Assembly (NCBI GenBank): GCA_027016915.1
Contig: JALURJ010000322.1
Coordinates: forward strand, 1-7,653
Direction: 5' to 3'
Origin: Desulfurococcales archaeon
GTDB lineage: Archaea; Thermoproteota; Thermoprotei_A; Sulfolobales; WAQK01
DNA: 7,653 nucleotides
Shown: in pieces, positions 1 to 5,651 of the stretch
Layout of the letters: each line of letters begins with the position of its first letter
Numbering within the stretch: position 1 is the stretch's first letter
Notes under the pieces: generated by a model
The model's database searches: none
What the model saw: the letters and a program-made list of their open reading frames with translations, nothing else
What the model was told of the DNA's origin: nothing
Position numbers and translations under genes: made by a program

Positions 1-126
1 GGGATGGTCGAAGCCTGCCAGCACGCCTTCATAGCTCTTGCCATTGGACAGCCTCACTAAGACGCGTCGGCCAAGCAGGGAGCTCAGCTCGTCGAGCAGC
101 TTCCGGGTTGCGGTTGTTAGGCTCAT
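1..126 (-). CDS. LSm/Sm-like archaeal RNA-binding protein (N-terminal part)
   Basis: This is the first 42 codons of a minus-strand gene that runs off the left edge. It begins MSLTTATRKLLDELSSLLGR and continues RVLVRLSNGKSYEGVLAGFDHP. That is the N-terminal helix followed by the first strands of the Sm fold (Sm1 motif, with the G-x-x-V-x-V-x-L-x-N/D-G-x-x-x-x-G-x-L pattern). Archaeal LSm proteins form hexa- or heptameric rings that bind U-rich RNA. The ATG at 126 is the only canonical start near the conserved helix; the upstream in-frame codons back to about 150 contain none. The gene lies 62 bp downstream of rnpB on the same strand, which suits an RNA-metabolism role. A possible TATA box (minus-strand GCTAATATACC, 158-168) would place transcription start about 10 nt before the ATG. 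The subfamily cannot be decided because the Sm2 motif is outside the window. Confidence 0.85.
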   Translation of the reverse strand, partial: MSLTTATRKLLDELSSLLGRRVLVRLSNGKSYEGVLAGFDHP

Positions 127-157
127 TCTTCTCGCCGCACCATGTTTAGAACTGGGA

Positions 158-168
158 GGTATATTAGC
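158..168 (-). promoter_or_regulatory. Possible TATA box for the LSm gene
   Basis: Minus-strand GCTAATATACC sits in the short gap between rnpB and the LSm start. Its centre is about 37 nt upstream of the ATG at 126, which would give a leader of about 10 nt if initiation occurs about 26 nt downstream. The gap is only 62 bp, so read-through from rnpB is also possible. Confidence 0.4.
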
Positions 169-188
169 AATTATGCTCAGAGTGGGGT

Positions 189-509
189 GGCCGGTCCCGG
201 CTATAACCCGCCTTCTGTACTGCGGCGGCATTTGGCTGAGCGGCTCCCCCCGCCTCGCGCGGCTGCTCAGCAGCGGGGGCCTTGCTCCCCGGGGGACGGC
301 CGTTTCAACGCATCCACCGCCGTTCTCGGCGGGTTACTGGCCCCCCGTTGCCGGGGGGCCCTCGCCGCCTCACGGTCATTCGACGGTGGCCGTGCCGTTT
401 CTGTGCCGTTGCCGCGGGTTTCCCCGCGCCCCTTTACGGGGCCCCGGCGCCGCGGGGAGGGCGGTGTTTCCTCGGGCCTAGGGCCCGTAGCCGCCAGCCG
501 GGACCGGCC
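189..509 (-). ncRNA. rnpB: RNase P RNA (archaeal type)
   Basis: This is the catalytic RNA of RNase P, which removes the 5' leader of pre-tRNAs together with archaeal Pop5/Rpp proteins. On the minus strand the two ends form a perfect 14-bp helix P1: GGCCGGTCCCGGCT (509-496) pairs with AGCCGGGACCGGCC (202-189). The universally conserved blocks occur in the right order. CR-I is GAGGAAAC (473-466). A GGCAACGGCACAGAAACGGC segment lies at about 413-394. CR-IV spans 308-278 (TTGAAACGG ... GAGCAAGGCC). CR-V includes ACAGAAGGCGGGTTATAG (219-202). P4 can form between CCGCC after CR-I and GGCGG in CR-V. The length of about 321 nt is normal for archaea. The very high GC content fits a structured RNA from a hyperthermophile and rules out the long open frames seen across it. 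The exact ends are taken from P1. Confidence 0.96.
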
Positions 510-530
510 GAGGTATAGTTTGTAGTGGAG

Positions 531-541
531 GCTTATAATGC
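531..541 (-). promoter_or_regulatory. TATA box of rnpB, inside the end of tsr3
   Basis: Minus-strand GCATTATAAGC is centred about 26 nt upstream of the first P1 nucleotide (509), the standard archaeal TATA-to-start distance. The same bases encode the last two tsr3 residues (Ala-Leu) and its TAA stop. The rnpB promoter is therefore embedded in the 3' end of tsr3. No better TATA-like sequence lies between 510 and 560. Confidence 0.65.
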
Positions 542-1057
542 GCTCGGGTCGAACAACTGTTCCTTCTCGTACACGTCCTCGGAGTCCCTTGCCTTAGAGT
601 ATTCCTCTAGAGGCTGCAGGTTAAGCTCTATAAAATGGGGGCCCCACTTGTAGATGGAGGCATAGCGCTTCGCCTCTTCCTTAAACCCTCCTATGTAGAG
701 AGCTGCAACCACCGCCTCGAGGCTACTTAGCATCCGGGGTTGACCGTAGTTGACCGGGTTGGCGGCGACAAGGTAGGGGAGGCTTCTGTGTACTCCTCTT
801 TTCCCTATTCTCTTGAAAACCTGTTGCGCTTTTTTCCAGGAGGCGTCGACGACGAGCAGGCCGAACTGCAGGAGGTTCTCCCTATCGCCCGGGGATAGCC
901 TGAGGGGAGAGTAGGGGTTGAGGACCACAACGCCTCGGGGGATCCTCCTCTCCCGCACCGGTATGGCCAGGCCTAGGCGAACCATTTTCTCGGCAGTGCA
1001 TTTAGAGGGATCGTCCTGCCTATAGTGCAGCACGAAGACTCTGGGAGTCTCGGCCAC
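533..1057 (-). CDS. tsr3: Tsr3 family rRNA aminocarboxypropyltransferase
   Basis: A 174-residue protein of the RLI-like/DUF367 (Tsr3) family. Known members transfer the 3-amino-3-carboxypropyl group of S-adenosylmethionine to a hypermodified pseudouridine in small-subunit rRNA, in the cytoplasm late in subunit assembly. Visible family motifs are HYRQDDPSKCTA (11-22), LNPYSPLRLSPGD (46-58), VVDASW (69-74), RSLPYLVAANPVNYGQ (91-106), LSSLEAVVAALYI (110-122) and WGPHFIELN (138-146). Length is normal for the archaeal, tail-less form. The start is a GTG at 1057; no upstream in-frame alternative is attractive and the N-terminus matches the family. It is divergent from the RAM-domain gene. Its 3' end carries the rnpB TATA box, so the tsr3 transcript may also feed into rnpB. 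The fold and motif match are clear; the target nucleotide is inferred from the family. Confidence 0.93.
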   Translation of the reverse strand: MAETPRVFVLHYRQDDPSKCTAEKMVRLGLAIPVRERRIPRGVVVLNPYSPLRLSPGDRENLLQFGLLVVDASWKKAQQVFKRIGKRGVHRSLPYLVAANPVNYGQPRMLSSLEAVVAALYIGGFKEEAKRYASIYKWGPHFIELNLQPLEEYSKARDSEDVYEKEQLFDPSAL

Positions 1058-1058
1058 T

Positions 1059-1102
1059 TTTCGGTGTCCCGAAACAGCTTTATCCCATTACGGGTTAATT
1101 AG
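1059..1102. promoter_or_regulatory. Divergent promoter region of tsr3 and the RAM gene
   Basis: About 60 bp separate the two divergent starts. GCTTTATCCC on the plus strand (about 1077-1086) reads GGGATAAAGC on the minus strand. Its centre near 1082 is about 26 nt from both the tsr3 GTG (1057) and a point about 10 nt before the TTG at 1118, so it could act as a TATA element in either direction. A second AT-rich candidate, GGTTAATTAG, lies at 1093-1102. A perfect 6-bp inverted repeat (TTTCGG-TGTC-CCGAAA, 1059-1074) lies directly upstream of the tsr3 start. All assignments are by eye. Confidence 0.35.
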
Positions 1103-1117
1103 AGGTTGGTGGGATCT

Positions 1118-1366
1118 TTGCCCACAGCAATAGTATTGATAAATACAGAGATAGGGACGGAGCAGGACGTGTTCGAGCAGCTGTCAAAAATAGAGGGAGT
1201 TAAGGAAGCATACATAGTATACGGCGTCTACGACATAGTGGCGAAGCTCGAGGCGGAGAACATGGATAGCCTCAAAGAGATTGTTGCTAACAGGATAAGG
1301 AAACTTGACCGCGTGAGGTCTACGCTCACCATGATAGTTGTAGAGGGCAAGGAGTTCGGCAAATGA
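1118..1366 (+). CDS. Stand-alone Lrp/AsnC effector-binding (RAM) domain protein
   Basis: An 82-residue protein consisting only of the Lrp/AsnC ligand-binding domain. PTAIVLINTEIGTEQDVFEQ forms strand 1 and helix 1. GVKEAYIVYGVYDIVAKLEA is the strand 2-turn-strand 3 segment with the conserved G-x-Y-D effector loop. It closes with a helix (MDSLKEIVANRIRKL) and strand VRSTLTMIVVE. There is no N-terminal DNA-binding HTH. Such small RAM (SIP-like) proteins assemble as rings and bind amino acids; their archaeal targets are poorly known. In-frame TTG (1106), GTG (1109) and TTG (1118) are all possible starts. TTG 1118 is preferred because GGTGGG (1108-1113) lies at proper Shine-Dalgarno distance and MPTAIV is the typical family N-terminus. 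The stop overlaps the tiaS start as ATGA (1363-1366), which implies translational coupling. Confidence 0.88.
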   Translation: MPTAIVLINTEIGTEQDVFEQLSKIEGVKEAYIVYGVYDIVAKLEAENMDSLKEIVANRIRKLDRVRSTLTMIVVEGKEFGK

Positions 1367-2703
1367 GGAGACTACACGTAGGTATAGATGATCACGATTC
1401 CCCCGAGGGGGGCTGTACTACACATTTTGCGGCTATCGCCGTAAAAATCCTTTTTGAGCTCGGCGCCGTTTTCGAGGACTACCCGCTGCTGGTGCGGCTC
1501 AACCCGTCCATTCCCTGGAAAACTAGGGGGAACGCCGCCGTAGCTTTTAGGGTGCTCCTGCCCGAAGGCAGGGTTGAAGACGCTGTTGAGGCTCTGCTGC
1601 AGGCGAGCTCGGAGTATAGGGGTGCCACCCGACACCCTACGAGCTCGCCTGGCATGGTTTTCGCCGTGGATACTGATCCCGGCGCGTTCCGGGCTATATA
1701 TAGGAAGGCTCTTTCAGACCTGATTACACCCGAACTCGCGGCACGGTACGTGGAGAGGCTCGGCGCCTATGTGCCGAATGAGTACCGTGGAGCCAGAGGA
1801 GTTGTGGGTGCCGCGGCTGCCCTCGGAGCGCTTCTCGACGGTGAGGACTATACTTTCGAGCTTCTGGCCTATAGGTCTCCCGAACACTGGGGCACCCCGC
1901 GCCTCGTAGACCCTGCCAGTGTTGAGAGGATGGACCGCGAGACGAGGCCCTACACCTTCAACAACTATGACCCCCAGGAGCGTAGAGTTCTCATAACGCC
2001 CCACGGCTTGGACCCGATACTGCTTGGCATAAGGGGTGAAAGCCCTGATGTTCTACGGCGAGCCTTAGAGCTTGTCGAGGTAGGCGAGCCTATAGATGCA
2101 TGGCTCATATTCAGGTCGAACCAGGCAACAGATGCACACTACGTGCCTAGAAGCATCGCAGGCCTGAGGCCGTACCAGGCCGGCATCATAGACGCTGTTG
2201 TTGTCGAAGCCCCCTGGGTCCTGCCTAAGGGCCATGTAATTCTAAGGGTTTCCGACGGGTCAGGTAGCATTGATGCGGCCTTCTATGAACCTACACGGGT
2301 CTTGCCGCGTGTTGCTAGAGGACTTGTTAAGGGTGACAAGCTTAGGCTATACGGCGTTGTTAAGCCCGCCTCCACTACCCGCGGCCTAACGTTTAACGTT
2401 GAGAAGCTTGAGGTAGTCGAGATAGTCGAGACTTTCAAGCTGGTTAACCCGGTTTGCCCCCGCTGTGGTTATAGGATGACGTCGGCTGGAAGGGGTAAGG
2501 GGTTTAAATGCAGGAGATGCAGCTATAGAGATCCCGGTGCGGCGAAGGAGAAGGTCCCGGTACCACGCAGCGTGGAGCCTGGCATATATGTTCCGGCACC
2601 CTCAGCCATGGGGCACCTGGTGAAGCCTCTGCAGCGGTACGGGATGGAGAAATCTGCGGTTCGCCGTCCCCTCTCCGCTGAGGAGTGGAGCTGGTATAGG
2701 TAG
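1363..2703 (+). CDS. tiaS: tRNA(Ile2) 2-agmatinylcytidine synthetase TiaS
   Basis: TiaS joins agmatine to C34 of the CAU anticodon of tRNA(Ile2), using ATP, so that this tRNA reads AUA. AUA codons are common here, so the enzyme should be essential. The 446 residues match the full archaeal length. The N-terminal kinase-like domain starts with VGIDDHDSPEGGCTTH (6-21); Thr19 in GGCTT is probably the equivalent of Thr18, which is autophosphorylated in the A. fulgidus enzyme. PWKTRGNAAVAFRV (51-64) follows. The ferredoxin-like central region includes HPTSSPGMV and HWGTPR. An OB-fold spans about 272-352 (VLPKGHVILRVSDGSGSIDAAFYEP). A zinc ribbon follows with Cys365, Cys368, Cys383 and Cys386. The ATG start overlaps the RAM gene stop by 4 nt. 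The residue assignment to Thr18 is from memory of the family. Confidence 0.96.
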   Translation: MRRLHVGIDDHDSPEGGCTTHFAAIAVKILFELGAVFEDYPLLVRLNPSIPWKTRGNAAVAFRVLLPEGRVEDAVEALLQASSEYRGATRHPTSSPGMVFAVDTDPGAFRAIYRKALSDLITPELAARYVERLGAYVPNEYRGARGVVGAAAALGALLDGEDYTFELLAYRSPEHWGTPRLVDPASVERMDRETRPYTFNNYDPQERRVLITPHGLDPILLGIRGESPDVLRRALELVEVGEPIDAWLIFRSNQATDAHYVPRSIAGLRPYQAGIIDAVVVEAPWVLPKGHVILRVSDGSGSIDAAFYEPTRVLPRVARGLVKGDKLRLYGVVKPASTTRGLTFNVEKLEVVEIVETFKLVNPVCPRCGYRMTSAGRGKGFKCRRCSYRDPGAAKEKVPVPRSVEPGIYVPAPSAMGHLVKPLQRYGMEKSAVRRPLSAEEWSWYR

Positions 2704-2736
2704 TTTCCCGTGGATAGGCGGCAAGGGTGGAGTGGT

Positions 2737-3627
2737 GTGCCTAGAGGTGAGGTGATAGTTGTCGATGGGCTCTCCAAGAGTTACGGGGAGATCAAGGCTC
2801 TCGATAATGTGAGCTTCACAGTAGCACGCGGTGAAATTTTCGGGTATCTGGGCCCTAATGGTGCCGGCAAGACTACCACCATCAGGGTCCTCATGGGGTT
2901 CGTGAAGCCTGATAGAGGTAGGGTCAGCGTTATGGGCTTCGACGTGCCCAGCTCCGGGTTTGACCGGGCCAGGCGAAGGATAGGGTTTGTGCCGGGCGAG
3001 TTCGGCCTCCCTCAGGGGCTGAGGGGGTTGGATGTTGTTCGGCTTGTATCCAAGCTCCGCGGCGCGGAGCCCGTGAGGCTTGACAAGCTGCTGGAGCTTT
3101 TCCCCTTAGACCTGGAGAGGAGGGTTGACTCCTACTCTACGGGCATGAAGCAGCTGCTGGCAGTGATCCTGGCGTTTATGCATGAGCCCGAACTCGTTCT
3201 CATGGATGAGCCCACAGCGGGCCTGGATCCTCTCATGCGGGTGAGGCTCCTCGAATTCCTTCGAAGGGAGGCGGAACGGGGTGTGACTATTTTCTTCTCT
3301 TCCCACGTTCTTAACGAGGTTCAGATGGTTGCGGATAGGGTTGCGCTCCTCAGGGAGGGGCGCCTGGTTGCGCTGGAGGATGTTGGGTCGCTCCTCAAGA
3401 AGCGCGGCAAGCTCGTCACAGTTCAAGTGGATGGAGAGGTCCGGGTGGAGGGCTTGGAGCTTGAGGGTGTGGAAATTCTGGAGGTTCGGGGCTCCAAGGC
3501 GAAAATGCTGGTTTCCGCCGAGGCCCTGAACAACCTTATGCGCCGCCTATCAAGCTACCGCCTGGCCGATCTAGAGGTTAGGGATCTCCGGTTGGAGGAG
3601 ATTTTCCAGTACTACTATGAGAGGTGA
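2737..3627 (+). CDS. ABC-2 type transporter, ATP-binding subunit
   Basis: The ATPase of a two-gene ABC-2 exporter. Numbered from the GTG at 2737 (296 residues), it has Walker A GPNGAGKTT (39-47), signature YSTGMKQ (133-139), Walker B LVLMDEP (153-159) and the switch histidine in FFSSHV (His190). The usual Q-loop glutamine is replaced in FVPGEFGLP, as in many ABC-2 ATPases with a LPGEL-like motif. The last ~80 residues form the accessory C-terminal region typical of this type. Starts are ambiguous: GTG 2710, 2737 and 2752 are in frame. 2737 is chosen because GGTGGAG (2726-2732) precedes it at Shine-Dalgarno distance and the conserved domain begins a few residues later. It lies 33 nt after tiaS and its stop overlaps the permease region (GTGA, 3624-3627). 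The substrate cannot be told from sequence; lipids, drugs and ions are all possible for this family. Confidence 0.93.
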   Translation: MPRGEVIVVDGLSKSYGEIKALDNVSFTVARGEIFGYLGPNGAGKTTTIRVLMGFVKPDRGRVSVMGFDVPSSGFDRARRRIGFVPGEFGLPQGLRGLDVVRLVSKLRGAEPVRLDKLLELFPLDLERRVDSYSTGMKQLLAVILAFMHEPELVLMDEPTAGLDPLMRVRLLEFLRREAERGVTIFFSSHVLNEVQMVADRVALLREGRLVALEDVGSLLKKRGKLVTVQVDGEVRVEGLELEGVEILEVRGSKAKMLVSAEALNNLMRRLSSYRLADLEVRDLRLEEIFQYYYER

Positions 3628-3632
3628 CCCGC

Positions 3633-4445
3633 TTGTCCCTATACCTCGCATTCTTCGAGCTGAGGAGGCGCTGGGTGCTCCTGCTTGGAGCCATAGTGGG
3701 CCTCGGAGTGCTGTTGGGACTCACTGTTTGGAGCTGGACGTTCTTCGAGGACAGGCTCTCGGAGTTGGAACAACTATTCCAGGCTGTGCCGGAGGACGCG
3801 TTGAAGCTGTTCATGAAAGGAGGCATAACCACGCTGAACTTCGACGTATACTACCTTTTCAACTTCCACGTATTCACATACGTCGCCGTGCTCGGAGCAC
3901 TCTTCGCCTATATGGGGTCTAATACCATTATAGGCGAGCTGCAGTCCAGAACCCTCTGGATCCCGCTATCATCGCCGCTCCCACGCTGGAGGGTGCTGGC
4001 AGCCAAGTATGCGGCGCTCCTTGCTTTCTCCTCACTGGTATCGCTATCAACACCAGCAATGCTGTACCTCACAGCCAAGCTGCTCGGAGTCGGCCTAAGC
4101 AGGGATCAGCTTGTATGGTATGTCAAACTATACCTGGCCCTCATACCGTTATATGCCGCCCTCATCGCCCTAGGCATGCTTCTAGCGGCAGTCCTCATCT
4201 CGAGAACAGCTAATGTGTTGGCTCCCTCGATAGTCATTGCAATGTATTTCATAGACGTCCTTACAATGGAAACCCGGGTCGAATGGGTGGGCAGAGCCAG
4301 CCTAACCAGGTATTATGATGCGCTAAAAATATTAGTTAAACACCAGGTACCCTTGACGGATCTAACTATACTTGTACTGTTCTCAGCCGTAGTCTTCGCG
4401 GTTGCGATGGAGCTGTTCTCAAGGCAGGATGTTGCCATAGGATAG
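3633..4445 (+). CDS. ABC-2 type transporter, permease subunit
   Basis: Membrane partner of the preceding ATPase, about 270 residues. Six hydrophobic segments can be seen. The first (WVLLLGAIVGLGVLLGLTVW) follows a basic FELRRR stretch. The others lie near residues 77-100, 120-147, 163-190, 194-210 and 242-262. Between segments 2 and 3, NTIIGELQSRTLWIPLSSPL then PRWRVLAAK is the cytoplasmic coupling-helix region usual in ABC-2 permeases. The frame is open from GTG 3624, which overlaps the ATPase stop. TTG 3633 is preferred because GAGGTGA (3621-3627) is a strong Shine-Dalgarno with 5-nt spacing; the two differ by three residues. Co-transcription and coupled translation with the ATPase are very likely. 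The gene ends directly before the putative origin region. Confidence 0.9.
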   Translation: MSLYLAFFELRRRWVLLLGAIVGLGVLLGLTVWSWTFFEDRLSELEQLFQAVPEDALKLFMKGGITTLNFDVYYLFNFHVFTYVAVLGALFAYMGSNTIIGELQSRTLWIPLSSPLPRWRVLAAKYAALLAFSSLVSLSTPAMLYLTAKLLGVGLSRDQLVWYVKLYLALIPLYAALIALGMLLAAVLISRTANVLAPSIVIAMYFIDVLTMETRVEWVGRASLTRYYDALKILVKHQVPLTDLTILVLFSAVVFAVAMELFSRQDVAIG

Positions 4446-4476
4446 CCCTGAAGGGTAGCTGGCAATTTTACCAGGC

Positions 4477-4509
4477 AATAAAATAATATCATTATTAATT
4501 ATATTAAAA
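4477..4509. other. 33-bp extreme AT tract, candidate DNA-unwinding element
   Basis: All positions are A or T except one C (4490), in a genome region that is otherwise GC-rich. It sits 30 bp after the permease stop and 37 bp before the first ORB-like repeat. This is the most easily melted segment in the window. It could serve as an unwinding element or simply as a transcript end region. Confidence 0.45.
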
Positions 4510-4525
4510 GTGAATCAGGATTCAC
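4510..4525. repeat. Perfect palindrome GTGAATC-AG-GATTCAC
   Basis: Two 7-bp arms are separated by 2 bp, directly next to the AT tract. The spacing suits a dimeric DNA-binding protein. As RNA it would form a hairpin with a loop too tight for a good terminator. A role in origin binding is speculative. Confidence 0.6.
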
Positions 4526-4545
4526 AAACCTTAATTGCGTATGGA

Positions 4546-4565
4546 GCCCACCGTTTCCAGTGGAG
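4546..4565 (-). repeat. ORB-like repeat, copy 1 (mini-ORB)
   Basis: Minus-strand CTCCACTGGAAACGGTGGGC. It keeps the dyad part (TCCACTGGAAAC) that the other copies share, but has a weak G-string (GTGGG instead of AAGGGG). It has 15 of 20 positions in common with copy 2 and the same orientation. Mini-ORBs of this type are known to bind Orc1 more weakly than full ORBs. Confidence 0.6.
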
Positions 4566-4633
4566 CCTTCATGCTTCCTGTAGACTGCTGAGCATGCTGC
4601 ATACATTACGTTTTTCAAGCTTACCCACCCCCA

Positions 4634-4653
4634 CCCCTTGGGTTCCAGTGGAG
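4634..4653 (-). repeat. ORB-like repeat, copy 2 (full, with G-string)
   Basis: Minus-strand CTCCACTGGAACCCAAGGGG, identical to copy 3 at 18 of 20 positions. It is followed on that strand by further G runs (TGGGGGTGGG, complement of 4624-4633), making an extended G-string. It matches the archaeal ORB layout of dyad TTCCA-N-TGGAA followed by a G-string. Confidence 0.75.
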
Positions 4654-4970
4654 ATACTTATCACTACATTATTGCGAGAGGTAAGTTTGGTTTGTATAAT
4701 GATCTATATATTGGAAACATCTCTTGTCTCCTCATGTATAAAAGTAGAGAAAATATGGCTATTCATCACAGACTAGGTAATGAAAATTCTACTCATTCAC
4801 AACATAAACTCTACCCTGAATGCTGCATAACCATGCCTGGTCCTTTGCTTAATGCTTCTGAACTGCTTTGTGATGTGCGGAGCAGTAGGTGAGGGGCGGG
4901 GGTAGGTGGAAATCTCTTCTGGGCAGTCAGGCAATTCTACATTGGGGTATGATAAACTTCGCTTTTTAAA

Positions 4971-4990
4971 CCCCTTGGTTTCCACTGGAG
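4971..4990 (-). repeat. ORB-like repeat, copy 3 (full, with G-string)
   Basis: Minus-strand CTCCAGTGGAAACCAAGGGG, the best match in the window to the archaeal ORB consensus as I remember it. It lies 337 bp from copy 2 in the same orientation. The AT-rich sequence GCTTTTTAAA (4961-4970) directly adjoins its G-string end. Confidence 0.78.
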
Positions 4991-5081
4991 TGGGACAGGT
5001 ATGGAGAGAGGGGTTCACCCAGGCATGGGTCTTCGTCTGGAGGTTTTAAGGTATTACGGAGAGGTCTATCTTATAAGGGTG

Positions 5082-5651
5082 TTATTCGTGGAGGAGCCTC
5101 TGTCTTATGATGTCTATCTTGGTTATGATGCCCTGGATCACGCCTTTCTCTATGACGAGGAGTGCGGGGTGCTCGGTTAGAAGGGCTATTATGGTTGAAA
5201 TGCTTGTAGAGGGTGATACCACTGGTAGGGGGTCTTCCATGACCTCTGATATCTTCGTTTCACACGGGTTGGGGGAGTTGCTATGGGCTAGTAGTTTGAG
5301 TAGGGAGGTCTCATATATTGTTCCGAGAAGTCTGCCTTCATAGTCTATTACAGGTATCTGGGATATGCCGTAGTGGTCCATGAGCTTTACTGCTCTGCAT
5401 ACGGTATCGTCGGGGTGTAGCGTTATTACGGGTGTGTGCATCACGGTTTTGGCTGTAACTTTCTCCTTAAGAGACTCGTTGATGGCATCTAGTATTTTCT
5501 TTAGTGTTGACATACGGGGATTTATGGTGCCCCGCTCAAGCCTGGCTATTAAGGCCTGGCTTACCCCTGCTCTTCGAGCCAGCTCGCGCTGGGAGAGGCC
5601 AGCCTTCTTCCTAAGCCGTCTTATTTCCTCCGGTGTCGGTAGGTACGTTAT
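5082..5651 (-). CDS. HTH-XRE regulator with two CBS domains; start codon unclear
   Basis: In one frame, a complete XRE-type HTH (LPTPEEIRRLRKKAGLSQ, then RELARRAGVSQALIARLERG) is followed by TINPR and a linker helix. Two CBS domains come next: VMHTPVITLHPDDTVCRAVK...ISQIPVIDYEGRLLGTIYE and VMEDPLPVVSPSTSISTIIA...LLVIEKGVIQGIITKIDIIRQ. CBS pairs usually bind adenine nucleotides, so this looks like an energy-responsive transcription regulator, a common archaeal architecture. The frame is open from the TAG at 5670-5672 down to the stop at 5082. The first ATG is at 5513, after the HTH, and there is no ATG, GTG or TTG among the 52 codons before it. I place the start provisionally at ATA 5651 (189 residues), 8 nt after a GGGGG run. 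An ATG-only call would give 143 residues without the HTH. A frameshift near the 5' end is the alternative. It is divergent from the por operon and convergent with the ABC operon. Confidence 0.82.
   Translation of the reverse strand: MTYLPTPEEIRRLRKKAGLSQRELARRAGVSQALIARLERGTINPRMSTLKKILDAINESLKEKVTAKTVMHTPVITLHPDDTVCRAVKLMDHYGISQIPVIDYEGRLLGTIYETSLLKLLAHSNSPNPCETKISEVMEDPLPVVSPSTSISTIIALLTEHPALLVIEKGVIQGIITKIDIIRQRLLHE

Larger units (their letters stand above)
4446..5081. other. Putative replication origin region (ORB cluster, AT-rich)
   Basis: No credible gene lies in these 636 bp between two convergent genes. Short open frames exist but have no recognisable domains, no good Shine-Dalgarno site, and a composition unlike the neighbouring genes. 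The region holds a 33-bp tract with one C and no G (4477-4509), a perfect 16-bp palindrome (4510-4525), three ORB-like repeats (4546-4565, 4634-4653, 4971-4990) and a second AT-rich stretch (about 4690-4800) between copies two and three. ORBs bind Orc1/Cdc6 initiators in archaea. From general knowledge, an A. pernix origin has four ORC1-binding ORB sites on both sides of an AT-rich region that melts. The layout here agrees, although I find only three clear copies. No orc1/cdc6 gene is in the window. Identification as an origin is an inference from these motifs. Confidence 0.75.

Noticed and set aside
38..525. Overlapping plus-strand open frames (38-481, 142-525, 282-518)
   Set aside because: They lie across the RNase P RNA gene and the LSm N-terminus on the other strand. 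High GC removes stop codons, and the products are Pro/Arg/Gly-rich without domains.
2988..3008. Loss of the Q-loop glutamine in the ABC ATPase as a sign of inactivity
   Set aside because: Walker A, signature, Walker B and H-loop are intact, and LPGEL-like Q-loops occur widely in functional ABC-2 ATPases.
4446..4466. Hairpin CCCT-GA-AGGG followed by ATTTTA as a terminator of the ABC operon
   Set aside because: The stem is only four pairs with a 2-nt loop and the T run is four bases. It is too weak to call.
4546..4990. The three repeats as a CRISPR array
   Set aside because: Start-to-start spacings are 88 and 337 bp, the copies diverge, and no regular spacer length exists. The sequence fits ORB, not known crenarchaeal CRISPR repeats.
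4546..4990. MITE or IS remnant bounded by TTTCCANTGGA copies
   Set aside because: The copies are co-oriented and near-palindromic, not terminal inverted repeats. No target duplication or transposase remnant is seen.
4510..5018. Short open frames in the origin region (4510-4776, 4638-4892, minus 4797-5018)
   Set aside because: No recognisable domain, codon use unlike neighbours, no clear ribosome site, and they overlap the ORB-like repeats.
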